A stretch of DNA of 20,786 nt. Source: a virus. The notes under the pieces are model-generated. The model was not told the DNA's origin and made no database searches. It saw nothing but the letters and a program-made list of their open reading frames with translations. The DNA lies in the IMG/VR virus record IMGVR_UViG_3300027899_000085, positions 1 to 20,786 of that record; one strand, 5' to 3'. Positions within the stretch are counted from its first letter, which is position 1; every line of letters begins with the position of its first letter. Positions 1 to 4,665 of this stretch are shown here, one piece after another. A program made the position numbers and the translations under genes.

Positions 1-21
1 TTTTTTAATTGCTGTCGCCAT
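1..21 (-). CDS. Start of an unidentified gene, cut by the window edge
   Basis: Only the first seven codons (MATAIKK) are in the window, so no function can be given. The start is supported by a strong ribosome-binding site, GAGGTGAAAG directly before the ATG. That site lies inside the end of the preceding 49-residue gene, which this gene overlaps by 17 nt in another frame. Such overlap fits the tight packing of the rest of the strand. Without the downstream sequence it could still be a chance ATG. Confidence 0.5.
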
Positions 22-154
22 CTTTCACCTCATCTTTTGTTTTAGAATTATCTTGTTTTTTCTTATTAAATATAGCATCCCAATTATCATCAAACTTCTT
101 TCTATCTGAAATAGGTCTTGGTTTACTACCTTTACCGCCTTGCCAGTTACTCAT
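5..154 (-). CDS. Small basic conserved phage protein (49 aa)
   Basis: This 49-residue protein begins MSNWQGGKGSKPRP and continues with a charged stretch rich in Lys and Asp. Proteins with this W-x-GG-K-G-x-x-x-RP opening are, from memory, common small hypotheticals in marine T4-like phages; no function is known to me. The ATG sits directly after the TAA of the glycosyltransferase-like gene, so the two are read as one unit. The protein has no membrane segment or cysteine. The composition suggests a mostly unstructured nucleic-acid- or protein-binding peptide, which is inference only. Confidence 0.7.
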   Translation of the reverse strand: MSNWQGGKGSKPRPISDRKKFDDNWDAIFNKKKQDNSKTKDEVKDGDSN

Positions 155-985
155 TTAATTTACTAATCCTCCATTAGAGTATTTTGCTAAAGCTCCAATA
201 CTACCTGAAAATGCATAACTTCCGGTATGTGTAGTGTTAGTAAATGGAGCGTACCAAATATCAATACCTATTTTTCTGCACATATAACAGAACCTATAAT
301 CTTCTCCCATATTTACTTTTTGGATTTCACCACCATCATCTACCTCGGTAATACCTACATTAAAATATGAATAAGATAATTGAATCTGTTTTGCTTCACC
401 TTTTAATTGGTATGAATCTATATCAGGTGTATAATAATACTCTGGATATGCTTCACAGAACTGTTTAAATACATCTCGTTCAATAATCATTAAACCAGTA
501 CCAGTTCCTTTAACTTTCATGATATCGGCAGAACTATATTCTGCAGTTGTATCAATAGGAATAATAGGAAATGCACCTGTTATTGAAGGTAATAAACTTG
601 GATCAATATCAGGATTCTTTAATATAACATCTTTAACATTGTTCCAGTTAATGATTTTTCTTGGATACGCTCCGCCAATTACTTGTTTACCTGTAGCCAA
701 CATAGCAATTACTTCAATTGCCTTAAAACCTACATCAGCATCAATGAATAATAAATGGGTATATTCAGTTTCTAAGAATTGATTGACAATATGATTACGT
801 GCTTCTTGTACTAAACTAATATTAGATGCGCTAATTAGTTTAATAGGAATTTCATATTGTAAACATAAATGTTGTAACTCTAATAACCCATGGAGATACT
901 CATGGTAACATTGTCCACCATACATTGGGGTACCAACTAATAGACTTTTGCCACCCAGAGTTTCTTTATTTAATTGGATATCCAT
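155..985 (-). CDS. Glycosyltransferase-like protein (GT-A fold, DxD motif)
   Basis: The 276-residue protein looks like a family 2-type glycosyltransferase, which moves a sugar from a nucleotide-sugar donor. Residues 14-21 form a first beta strand (LLVGTPMY). Residues 59-70 carry LVQEARNHIVNQF, and residues 78-87 carry HLLFIDADVGF, the hydrophobic strand plus D82-A-D84 expected to hold the donor's metal ion. The C-terminal half has a G-T-G-T-G-L-M-I-I-E-R-D-V-F stretch and a conserved G-E-D-Y-R-F-C sequence that fits an acceptor-side acidic residue. Phage enzymes of this kind modify DNA bases, virion proteins or host surface glycans; the substrate cannot be told from sequence. It follows groES by 1 nt without a strong Shine-Dalgarno, so translation may be coupled. 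GT-A fold is fairly secure, exact family less so. Confidence 0.7.
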   Translation of the reverse strand: MDIQLNKETLGGKSLLVGTPMYGGQCYHEYLHGLLELQHLCLQYEIPIKLISASNISLVQEARNHIVNQFLETEYTHLLFIDADVGFKAIEVIAMLATGKQVIGGAYPRKIINWNNVKDVILKNPDIDPSLLPSITGAFPIIPIDTTAEYSSADIMKVKGTGTGLMIIERDVFKQFCEAYPEYYYTPDIDSYQLKGEAKQIQLSYSYFNVGITEVDDGGEIQKVNMGEDYRFCYMCRKIGIDIWYAPFTNTTHTGSYAFSGSIGALAKYSNGGLVN

Positions 986-986
986 A

Positions 987-1256
987 TTATCGTTCTAATA
1001 CAGCAATAATGAATTCTTCTTTGATAACAACCCTTTGTTCACCATCAATAGTAACAGGATTACCTTTTGACCAATCTAATAATATTTCATCACCAACTTT
1101 AACCTCAGTTACTTCAGTACCAATTGCTAATACTCTTGCAGTTTCATTATCAGATACAGATCTAGCACCTTCAATAATAATCCCGCCTGATGATACTGTT
1201 TTTCTTGCGATTTGAGCCACAAGAACTTGTTTTCTGATCGGGGTAACTTCACTCAT
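987..1256 (-). CDS. groES: GroES-like co-chaperonin (Cpn10)
   Basis: The 89-residue protein has the Cpn10 layout. An N-terminal strand (PIRKQVLVAQI) is followed by a mobile-loop sequence at about residues 20-30 (TVSSGGIIIEGA, compare the SxGGIxLxG loop of bacterial GroES). A core strand A-R-V-L-A-I-G-T-E-V then leads to the V-G-D-E-I-L barrel strand, and the protein ends EEFIIAVLER. Cpn10 caps the host GroEL ring and sets the folding cycle; T4 makes gp31 for this role because its capsid protein needs an enlarged cage. This protein is nearer to ordinary GroES length than to gp31. A good Shine-Dalgarno (AGGAAAGTGAA) precedes the ATG, just after the tRNA-Gly gene. It is likely to act on the phage's own capsid protein. 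Confidence 0.9.
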   Translation of the reverse strand: MSEVTPIRKQVLVAQIARKTVSSGGIIIEGARSVSDNETARVLAIGTEVTEVKVGDEILLDWSKGNPVTIDGEQRVVIKEEFIIAVLER

Positions 1257-1280
1257 TTCACTTTCCTATTGTTATAAAAT

Positions 1281-1354
1281 TGGAGCGGGATAACGGAATC
1301 GAACCGATGACTCTAGTTTGGAAAACTAGGGTAATACCATTTTACGAACCCCGC
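1281..1354 (-). tRNA. tRNA-Gly (anticodon TCC)
   Basis: The minus strand folds into a full cloverleaf. The acceptor is GCGGGGT/ATCCCGC with one G-T pair, the D arm is GTAA/TTAC with GG in the loop, and the anticodon stem is CTAGT/ACTAG around TTTCCAA. The T loop TTCGATT has one T-T mismatch in its stem. The 3' CCA is encoded. It reads GGA, the kind of A-ending codon an AT-rich phage uses heavily. Confidence 0.93.
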
Positions 1355-1358
1355 AAAT

Positions 1359-1435
1359 TGGTCTCCTATGAAGGATTTGAACCTCCGACCCTTCCGCCCC
1401 AAACGGAATGCGCTACCAGACTGCGCTAATAGGAG
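1359..1435 (-). tRNA. tRNA-Pro (anticodon TGG)
   Basis: A clean cloverleaf: acceptor CTCCTAT/ATAGGAG, discriminator A, encoded CCA, anticodon stem TTCCG/CGGAA with loop TTTGGGG, and T loop TTCAAAT. It reads CCA. It lies 4 nt from the tRNA-Gly gene, so the two are surely processed from one precursor. Confidence 0.95.
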
Positions 1436-1441
1436 AAAAAT

Positions 1442-1517
1442 TGGTGAACCGAAAGAGATTTGAACTCCTATCTTACATCTTATGAGGATGGAGCATTAAC
1501 CATTATGCTATCGGTCC
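1442..1517 (-). tRNA. tRNA with CAT anticodon, probably Ile2 (reads ATA)
   Basis: The cloverleaf has acceptor GGACCGA/TCGGTTC, discriminator A, encoded CCA, D stem GCAT/ATGC and anticodon loop CTCATAA, with one C-T mismatch at the top of the anticodon stem. CAT could be elongator Met or the Ile2 type, whose C34 is changed to lysidine by TilS so that it reads ATA. Pairs 4-69 and 5-68 are both C-G, which I recall as the acceptor-stem features TilS favours in tRNA-Ile2. ATA is common here: six of the eight isoleucine codons in the 12993-13106 gene. Ile2 is therefore preferred, but not proven. Confidence 0.85.
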
Positions 1518-1524
1518 TATATGT

Positions 1525-1607
1525 TTTTGCCGCAGCGAACCCAACTGCTGCTTTAATTTTCTTGACTTCTCGGTTCTAGAAACCTTACGTCTGGGGCGTT
1601 AGCAAAA
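1525..1607 (-). ncRNA. Cloverleaf-like structured spacer between two tRNAs
   Basis: This 83-nt spacer lies between the Thr and CAT-anticodon tRNAs. It closes with a 7-bp stem TTTTGCT/GGCAAAA whose last pair is U-G on the minus strand. Inside are ACG/CGT with a 7-nt loop, GGTT/AACC around TCTAG, a 20-nt single-stranded stretch, and a perfect 5-bp GCAGC/GCTGC hairpin (1532-1536/1547-1551) abutting the closing stem, as a T arm would. It lacks the tRNA signatures (no TTCRA T loop, no GG in the D loop, no CCA). It could be a decayed tRNA or a separate structured RNA. Confidence 0.4.
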
Positions 1608-1608
1608 T

Positions 1609-1682
1609 TGGAGCCACTCCGCAGAATCAAACTGCGATCTAGAGATTACAAGTCAATTGTATTATCATTATACTAGAGTGGC
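1609..1682 (-). tRNA. tRNA-Thr (anticodon TGT), weak anticodon stem
   Basis: The acceptor stem GCCACTC/GAGTGGC is perfect, CCA is encoded, the D stem is GTAT/ATAC, and the T arm is CGCAG/CTGCG with loop TTTGATT. The anticodon loop CTTGTAA gives TGT, reading ACA. The anticodon stem ATTGA/TCTCT pairs at only three of five positions (T-C and T-T mismatches), and the variable loop is short. It may be a decaying gene or work with a relaxed stem. Confidence 0.8.
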
Positions 1683-1690
1683 ATTATTAA

Positions 1691-1815
1691 AATTTTAAAA
1701 AACATACTTAATATTCATTTATTCTGACAAATAAACTTTTCGCAGTGTGTCAGCACCACCAATTATCCCGTACTAAGTTGTACTAGAATAACTGTCAAAT
1801 ATGTTTTTTAAAATT
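1691..1815 (-). ncRNA. Structured RNA module A (21-bp closing stem)
   Basis: Positions 1691-1711 pair with 1795-1815 over 21 consecutive positions: 16 perfect Watson-Crick pairs (1691-1706/1800-1815) followed by five more, two of which are G-U only in the minus-strand RNA. Inside, 1719-1723 pairs with 1787-1791, 1724-1729 (CTGACA) with 1748-1753 (TGTCAG), and 1770-1773 with 1780-1783, giving a three-way junction. The block lies just before the tRNA-Thr gene. No open reading frame is visible in it, and I recognise no known RNA family. Confidence 0.55.
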
Positions 1816-1934
1816 AGGGACATATTTAAGGACTCTTACCCCACCATTTTACCAGTCCCATGCCAGACTGAAGTGTTTACTTTTGGTTAAAAACTTCACA
1901 ACCGATAAATCTATTCAAAAACAGTAAACGTTTA
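1816..1934 (-). ncRNA. Non-coding spacer with nested hairpins after the 68-aa gene
   Basis: There is no convincing gene here. On the minus strand GTTTACT (1923-1929) pairs perfectly with AGTAAAC (1875-1881) and encloses a GGTT/AACC hairpin (1885-1888/1900-1903). A second hairpin, 1852-1857/1866-1871, is a 5-bp CAGTC/GACTG stem extended by one G-U pair. It runs straight into module A and is probably the leader or first domain of the same RNA. The individual stems are short, so support is weaker than for modules A-D. Confidence 0.3.
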
Positions 1935-2141
1935 TTATTTGTCAAACAACTTTTCCATAGCGTACCTTTCTTCATTATTAAATTCAGCTTCAAGTTCTTC
2001 TTGATCCAAAGAAGACCAACCTGAATAATCATCATATACTTCAAACGAAATGCCCGTATAACCATTATCAGTTAAGCGATAAGACTTATCGTTAAATTTA
2101 ACTCTAAGCATTTTGTACATTATAACAGGAGCATTAATCAT
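1935..2141 (-). CDS. Small acidic protein of unknown function (68 aa)
   Basis: I do not recognise this 68-residue protein. It is acidic in its C-terminal half (D-Q-E-E-L-E-A-E-F-N-N-E-E-R-Y) and has an aromatic middle (YTGISFEVYDDYSGW), so it is probably a folded small cytosolic protein. There is no signal peptide, membrane segment or cysteine. The gene is supported by its own early promoter (2174-2201) and by GAGGAAATAAA before the ATG, exactly as for two other early genes in the window. It sits alone between blocks of structured non-coding sequence. Early phage genes of this size often act on host machinery, but nothing here says which. Confidence 0.75.
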   Translation of the reverse strand: MINAPVIMYKMLRVKFNDKSYRLTDNGYTGISFEVYDDYSGWSSLDQEELEAEFNNEERYAMEKLFDK

Positions 2142-2149
2142 TTTATTTC

Positions 2150-2201
2150 CTCATTTATTTAATTTATGAGTCTATTATAACACTTTTTCTGATAATGTAA
2201 A
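2150..2201 (-). promoter_or_regulatory. Early promoter with leader inverted repeat, copy 1
   Basis: On the minus strand, -35 TTTACA (2196-2201) and -10 TATAAT (2174-2179) are 16 bp apart, within a GTTTACAT context like T4 early promoters. Immediately downstream, CTCAT (from 2170) and ATGAG (ending 2150) form an inverted repeat around an A/T loop. Its second arm contains the GAGG ribosome-binding site. The 33 nt from the -10 box onward recur at 3216 and 7961 with one difference in all. Confidence 0.85.
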
Positions 2202-2221
2202 CGTTTATTTTCACTTATTTT

Positions 2222-2299
2222 AAAGTATTTCAACACACATCGTCCACTGTGACCTTAAAGTGTGCAAAGGTTAATTGATACAATCAACCCAAATACTTT
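2222..2299 (-). ncRNA. Structured RNA module D (three-way junction)
   Basis: AAAGTATTT at 2222-2230 pairs with AAATACTTT at 2291-2299. Inside, 2269-2277 pairs with 2281-2289 in a 9-bp hairpin with a 3-nt loop; the one non-Watson-Crick pair is G-U on the minus strand and A-C on the plus strand. A second arm, 2233-2238/2260-2265 (GCACAC with GTGTGT), again has its terminal G-U only on the minus strand. No coding potential is seen. The right arm overlaps the left arm of module B by 2 nt. Confidence 0.5.
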
Positions 2300-2389
2300 T
2301 AATAAAACACACTATAGAATAGTTTTAGTCGCCTCTATTCTTAACGAGTAAGCGAATTTATATAAACTCGATTAATGTGTTTTATTAAA
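2298..2389 (-). ncRNA. Structured RNA module B (17-bp closing stem)
   Basis: A 14-bp perfect stem, 2298-2311 with 2376-2389, extends inward by three pairs to 2314/2373, the first a U-G on the minus strand. Two hairpins lie inside: 2316-2322/2335-2341 (7 bp) and CGAGT/ACTCG at 2345-2349/2366-2370. The three-helix junction plan matches modules C and D although the sequence differs. Confidence 0.55.
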
Positions 2390-2390
2390 T

Positions 2391-2488
2391 ACTTTTAAGA
2401 ATATACTGATTCGCATTAACACTGCGATTCGACACATTTTACCTTGCCCTTGCGGTCATGCTCCGCAGCTCAATATATTCTTAAAAGT
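2391..2488 (-). ncRNA. Structured RNA module C (19-bp closing stem)
   Basis: Positions 2391-2409 pair with 2470-2488: 15 perfect pairs, then a U-G (minus strand only) and three more. Two inner hairpins each have 5 bp and a 7-nt loop: TGCGG/CCGCA at 2451-2455/2463-2467 and TCGCA/TGCGA at 2411-2415/2423-2427. Those dimensions recall tRNA arms, but the tRNA consensus bases are missing. Between modules C and the tRNA-like gene, GCCG (2489-2492) and CGGC (2527-2530) close a further small domain. Confidence 0.55.
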
Positions 2489-2538
2489 GCCGTCTTTGAC
2501 TTCCGCTATGCAGTTGTCCCATCTTTCGGCATTGAAGT

Positions 2539-2610
2539 TATCACTAGAGTGAGTTGAACACTCATTCCCCGTATCTTTAGTACAGGATCCTACCATTAGA
2601 AGATAGCGAT
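2539..2610 (-). tRNA. tRNA-like gene, anticodon AAA (Phe?), no encoded CCA
   Basis: This 72-nt cloverleaf has acceptor ATCGCTA/TAGTGAT (one G-T), D stem TTCT/AGGA with AATGGT loop, anticodon stem CTGTA/TACGG with loop CTAAAGA, and variable loop GGAAT. Its perfect T arm is GAGTG/CACTC around TTCAACT, which fits the TTCRANY rule. U8, U33 and the loop GG are in place. The anticodon would be AAA, reading TTT (Phe), which is very unusual because Phe tRNAs carry GAA. CCA is not encoded, unlike the other tRNAs here. It lies 4 nt from tRNA-Asn. It may be a functional odd tRNA, a tRNA-like decoy or a pseudogene. Confidence 0.55.
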
Positions 2611-2614
2611 AATT

Positions 2615-2689
2615 TGGCTCCCGAAGAAGGATTCGAACCTCCGACCAAATGATTAACAGTCACCTATTCTACCGCTGAACTATTCGGGA
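2615..2689 (-). tRNA. tRNA-Asn (anticodon GTT)
   Basis: A clean cloverleaf: acceptor TCCCGAA/TTCGGGA, discriminator G as expected for Asn, encoded CCA, D stem GTTC/GAAT, anticodon stem GGTGA/TCATT around CTGTTAA, and T loop TTCGAAT. It reads AAC/AAT. It is the first tRNA after the lipoprotein gene on this transcript. Confidence 0.95.
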
Positions 2690-2697
2690 TTAAACCT

Positions 2698-2937
2698 TTA
2701 CTTAGTCATTGATTTCTTAAACAAAGAATCCAATTTATCGTTCATTTCTTTATCACTTTTGTCACAATGAGCAGTGCACATTGAACCAGCTTTCATTGTA
2801 GATGCTTCAATCTGAACCGCAGTAGAAGTTTTCAATAAATCTACTTGTGATTGAAGATCCGCAACATCACCATTACTTGCGCAACCTGCTACAGTCAGTA
2901 ATATAACCACTGGTGCTAATAACATTTTTAATTTCAT
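2698..2937 (-). CDS. Small outer-membrane lipoprotein resembling Braun's lipoprotein (Lpp)
   Basis: The 79-residue product has a short basic start (MKLKM), a hydrophobic stretch, and a lipobox V-A-G-C with the lipidated cysteine at residue 19. A helical segment (NGDVADLQSQVDLLKTS) follows, with hydrophobic residues at heptad-like spacing. Length, lipobox position, the short heptad helix and a terminal lysine (K79) all recall Braun's lipoprotein, which forms trimers and can be joined to peptidoglycan through its last lysine. Unlike Lpp it has a C-x3-C pair (54, 58) and a looser helix. I set the start at 2937, not at an upstream ATG, because AAAGGA lies 7 nt before it. In a phage it could alter the envelope or block superinfection; both are inference. 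Confidence 0.65.
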   Translation of the reverse strand: MKLKMLLAPVVILLTVAGCASNGDVADLQSQVDLLKTSTAVQIEASTMKAGSMCTAHCDKSDKEMNDKLDSLFKKSMTK

Positions 2938-2938
2938 T

Positions 2939-3205
2939 TCATTTTCCTTTATAATTGGTTGTGGATCTGTTATGTATGTATACATCATAACGAACAGCAT
3001 CTGCTAAAGCTATAGTAACAATACCCATATTTTTATATTTAACAGCCGCTGGATTATTCTTTCCTAATCTACCTTTAACAGATACTCTAAAAGATTGTTT
3101 ATTAATCTTATTAAGAGTTTTAACTGTGGCTCTAATAGAAGCTAATTGAGCCATTTCAACGGTAGATTTAGGATCTATTGTCATAACATAATTTTCTGTT
3201 CTCAT
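2939..3205 (-). CDS. Unidentified early protein (88 aa)
   Basis: I do not recognise this protein. It is small and basic, with a likely alpha/beta core: an N-terminal MRTENYVMTIDP strand, a helix (EMAQLASIRATVKTLNKIN), a strand (SFRVSVKGRLG) and a hydrophobic segment (MGIVTIALADAVRYDVYI). That pattern would fit a small nucleic-acid-binding fold, but I see no diagnostic motif. An in-frame ATG at 3220 is rejected as the start because it falls inside the leader inverted repeat. The ATG at 3205 has GAGG 11-12 nt upstream. It is the first gene after early promoter copy 2 and runs into the lipoprotein gene with 1 nt between. Confidence 0.75.
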   Translation of the reverse strand: MRTENYVMTIDPKSTVEMAQLASIRATVKTLNKINKQSFRVSVKGRLGKNNPAAVKYKNMGIVTIALADAVRYDVYIHNRSTTNYKGK

Positions 3206-3215
3206 AATATAATTC

Positions 3216-3267
3216 CTCATTTATTTAATTTATGAGTCTATTATATACAGTTTTCAGAAAATGTATA
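3216..3267 (-). promoter_or_regulatory. Early promoter with leader inverted repeat, copy 2
   Basis: -35 TATACA (3262-3267) and -10 TATAAT (3240-3245) lie 16 bp apart on the minus strand. The CTCAT/ATGAG inverted repeat (3216-3236) and the GAGGAA that follows are identical to copy 1, and the upstream GTGAAAATAAA is also shared. It drives the 88-residue protein, the lipoprotein and probably the tRNA-Asn cluster. Confidence 0.85.
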
Positions 3268-3292
3268 CATTTATTTTCACTTTTTTTATCTT

Positions 3293-3766
3293 TTATTCGG
3301 TTTCTGGCGAGTCTACCTGACCAGTCTTCACCGACTTTTTTCTTTCTTTTTTCACCTTTTCCACAGGCGCTATAGAAACTAAACCATTATCAAATGCAAA
3401 TTTATGACTTAAATTTTTATATAATGGAGTCAAATCCTGATCCTTTACTGCAAGAATTAACTTAGCTTCTGTAGGATGTAGTCCTTCTAATAATTGGACA
3501 AAAATAGACTCTCTACGTAATGCTGTTAAATCCGTTCTACAAAATATGTATAACTTTTTTACTTCCATCATTAAATTGCCTGGAGTCATACCAATTGGAG
3601 CCACATCTTCCTTATAAGGAGGAACTCCTTCAGGTAATACCATCTTTTTTGCTGGATCATAGGCATAATCAAACAATAATTTTAATGCACCATTTTCTCT
3701 ATACTTAGGCAACACTGATGCATCATTATTAATTTCAGCCAACATTTCAGTTAAATATTTACTCAC
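3293..3766 (-). CDS. Conserved marine-phage protein, probably DUF6433 family
   Basis: The 157-residue protein has a body of charged helices: LTEMLAEIN at the start, then ALKLLFDYAYDPAKK, a proline-rich V-L-P-E-G-V-P-P-Y-K, LYIFCRTDLTALRRES, LLEGLHPTEAKLILAVKDQ, and DLTPLYKNLSHKFAFDNGL. The order NGALKLL, LPEGxPP, R-T-D-L, RRE, LEGLHPxEA and KDQxLxxLY matches proteins I remember as DUF6433 in T4-like marine phages; no function is known to me. The C-terminal 30 residues are basic and low in complexity. Its ATG overlaps the stop of rnh, so it belongs to the replication unit and may work with the exonuclease or replisome, by position only. Confidence 0.7.
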   Translation of the reverse strand: MSKYLTEMLAEINNDASVLPKYRENGALKLLFDYAYDPAKKMVLPEGVPPYKEDVAPIGMTPGNLMMEVKKLYIFCRTDLTALRRESIFVQLLEGLHPTEAKLILAVKDQDLTPLYKNLSHKFAFDNGLVSIAPVEKVKKERKKSVKTGQVDSPETE

Positions 3767-4665
3767 TAGAATTCCTCAATTTTATCTAATAGCAATTTGC
3801 ATCTGTTTTGAATGAGATAATTCAGTATCCGCATTCTATCCATTTTTGGTTTACTTGATATATATTCACTAATAATTTCTTCTCTTATATCAACAGGGAT
3901 CTTTTCAAATGATATTAATTGTTCATTTCTATCCCAATTACGGATTTCAGTATCATTTTTACATGCAGCTTTTCCTAATTCGATAAATTCAGCAAGGCGC
4001 TTTGCTGAAACTGAGGTTTGTCGAACACCTTCAGTGACTATAGCATCATCTGCACTTAGTATATTTGGTATTCCATCGTCACTGGCTTTTACTATATGAG
4101 TGATATACTTCTCATAAAGATCACGTTTTGACATCTTTAATTGTTTTTTAATTATAGGTGAGAATTGATAAATGTTATCCCATTTTTGTAACTGTAAAAA
4201 GTCATGATCAGAACTAATAATCATTACTTTCTGTGGTTCCTCGTATAAACCTGTTGATGCTAGCGCATTTGTTTGAGTCCATTCAGATAGTATTGCAATG
4301 ATATCATCTGCTTCAGCTCTATCAATATGCATAACTTTGTATGGAAAATATTCTTTAATATCCTCACGGATGCTAGTCATACAATCAAATATTAGTTTCC
4401 AGTTAAGGTCAGACTTTTCACGACTTTTCTTTCTATCTCCTTTATAATAAGGAAATACTTCTTTGCGCCAATAGTTTCTACCATCCGCGGCGATTACTAC
4501 TTCACCGTATTCTTTGCTATACTTATTTTTATAAGACAATATAGTATTCAATATAGCATGTCTAACAATATTCTTAACTTGAGTTTCATCACCCGTTAAT
4601 AGTGGTTTGAATTCACTGTTAGTTATAACAGACATGGCTATCTGCGAATAATCTAATATAATCAT
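3766..4665 (-). CDS. rnh: RNase H / 5'-3' exonuclease, T4 Rnh type
   Basis: At 299 residues this is almost the length of T4 Rnh, a FEN/5'-nuclease relative that removes RNA primers and some adjacent DNA from lagging-strand fragments. The metal-binding acidic residues are in the family's order: D5 in MIILDYS, D61 in AADGRNYWRK, E118-x-D120-D121 in RAEADD, D153 and D155 in SSDHDF, and D196-D197 in KASDDGIPN, which begins the helix-hairpin-helix DNA-binding part. Y-W-R-K and P-Y-Y-K-G-x-R-K fit the helical arch region. The catalytic set looks complete. It is the middle gene of a three-gene early unit, with its ATG next to the stop of the 384-residue gene. In T4 the rnh and dsbA genes are also neighbours, although here a mobile element and another gene separate them. 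Confidence 0.92.
   Translation of the reverse strand: MIILDYSQIAMSVITNSEFKPLLTGDETQVKNIVRHAILNTILSYKNKYSKEYGEVVIAADGRNYWRKEVFPYYKGDRKKSREKSDLNWKLIFDCMTSIREDIKEYFPYKVMHIDRAEADDIIAILSEWTQTNALASTGLYEEPQKVMIISSDHDFLQLQKWDNIYQFSPIIKKQLKMSKRDLYEKYITHIVKASDDGIPNILSADDAIVTEGVRQTSVSAKRLAEFIELGKAACKNDTEIRNWDRNEQLISFEKIPVDIREEIISEYISSKPKMDRMRILNYLIQNRCKLLLDKIEEF

Noticed and set aside
519-1215. Plus-strand open frames opposite the glycosyltransferase and groES genes
   Set aside because: They are shadows of well-supported minus-strand genes and lack ribosome-binding sites.
1571-1590. Amber-suppressor reading (CTA anticodon) of the TTCTAGA loop in the spacer
   Set aside because: Only three stem pairs form and other tRNA rules fail. 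No gene here appears to read through TAG; the 139-residue gene ends in TAG normally.
1877-2065. 62-residue minus-strand frame overlapping the 68-residue gene
   Set aside because: It begins inside the 68-residue gene in another frame and has a Lys/Leu-rich composition of non-coding type. The 68-residue frame has the promoter and ribosome site.
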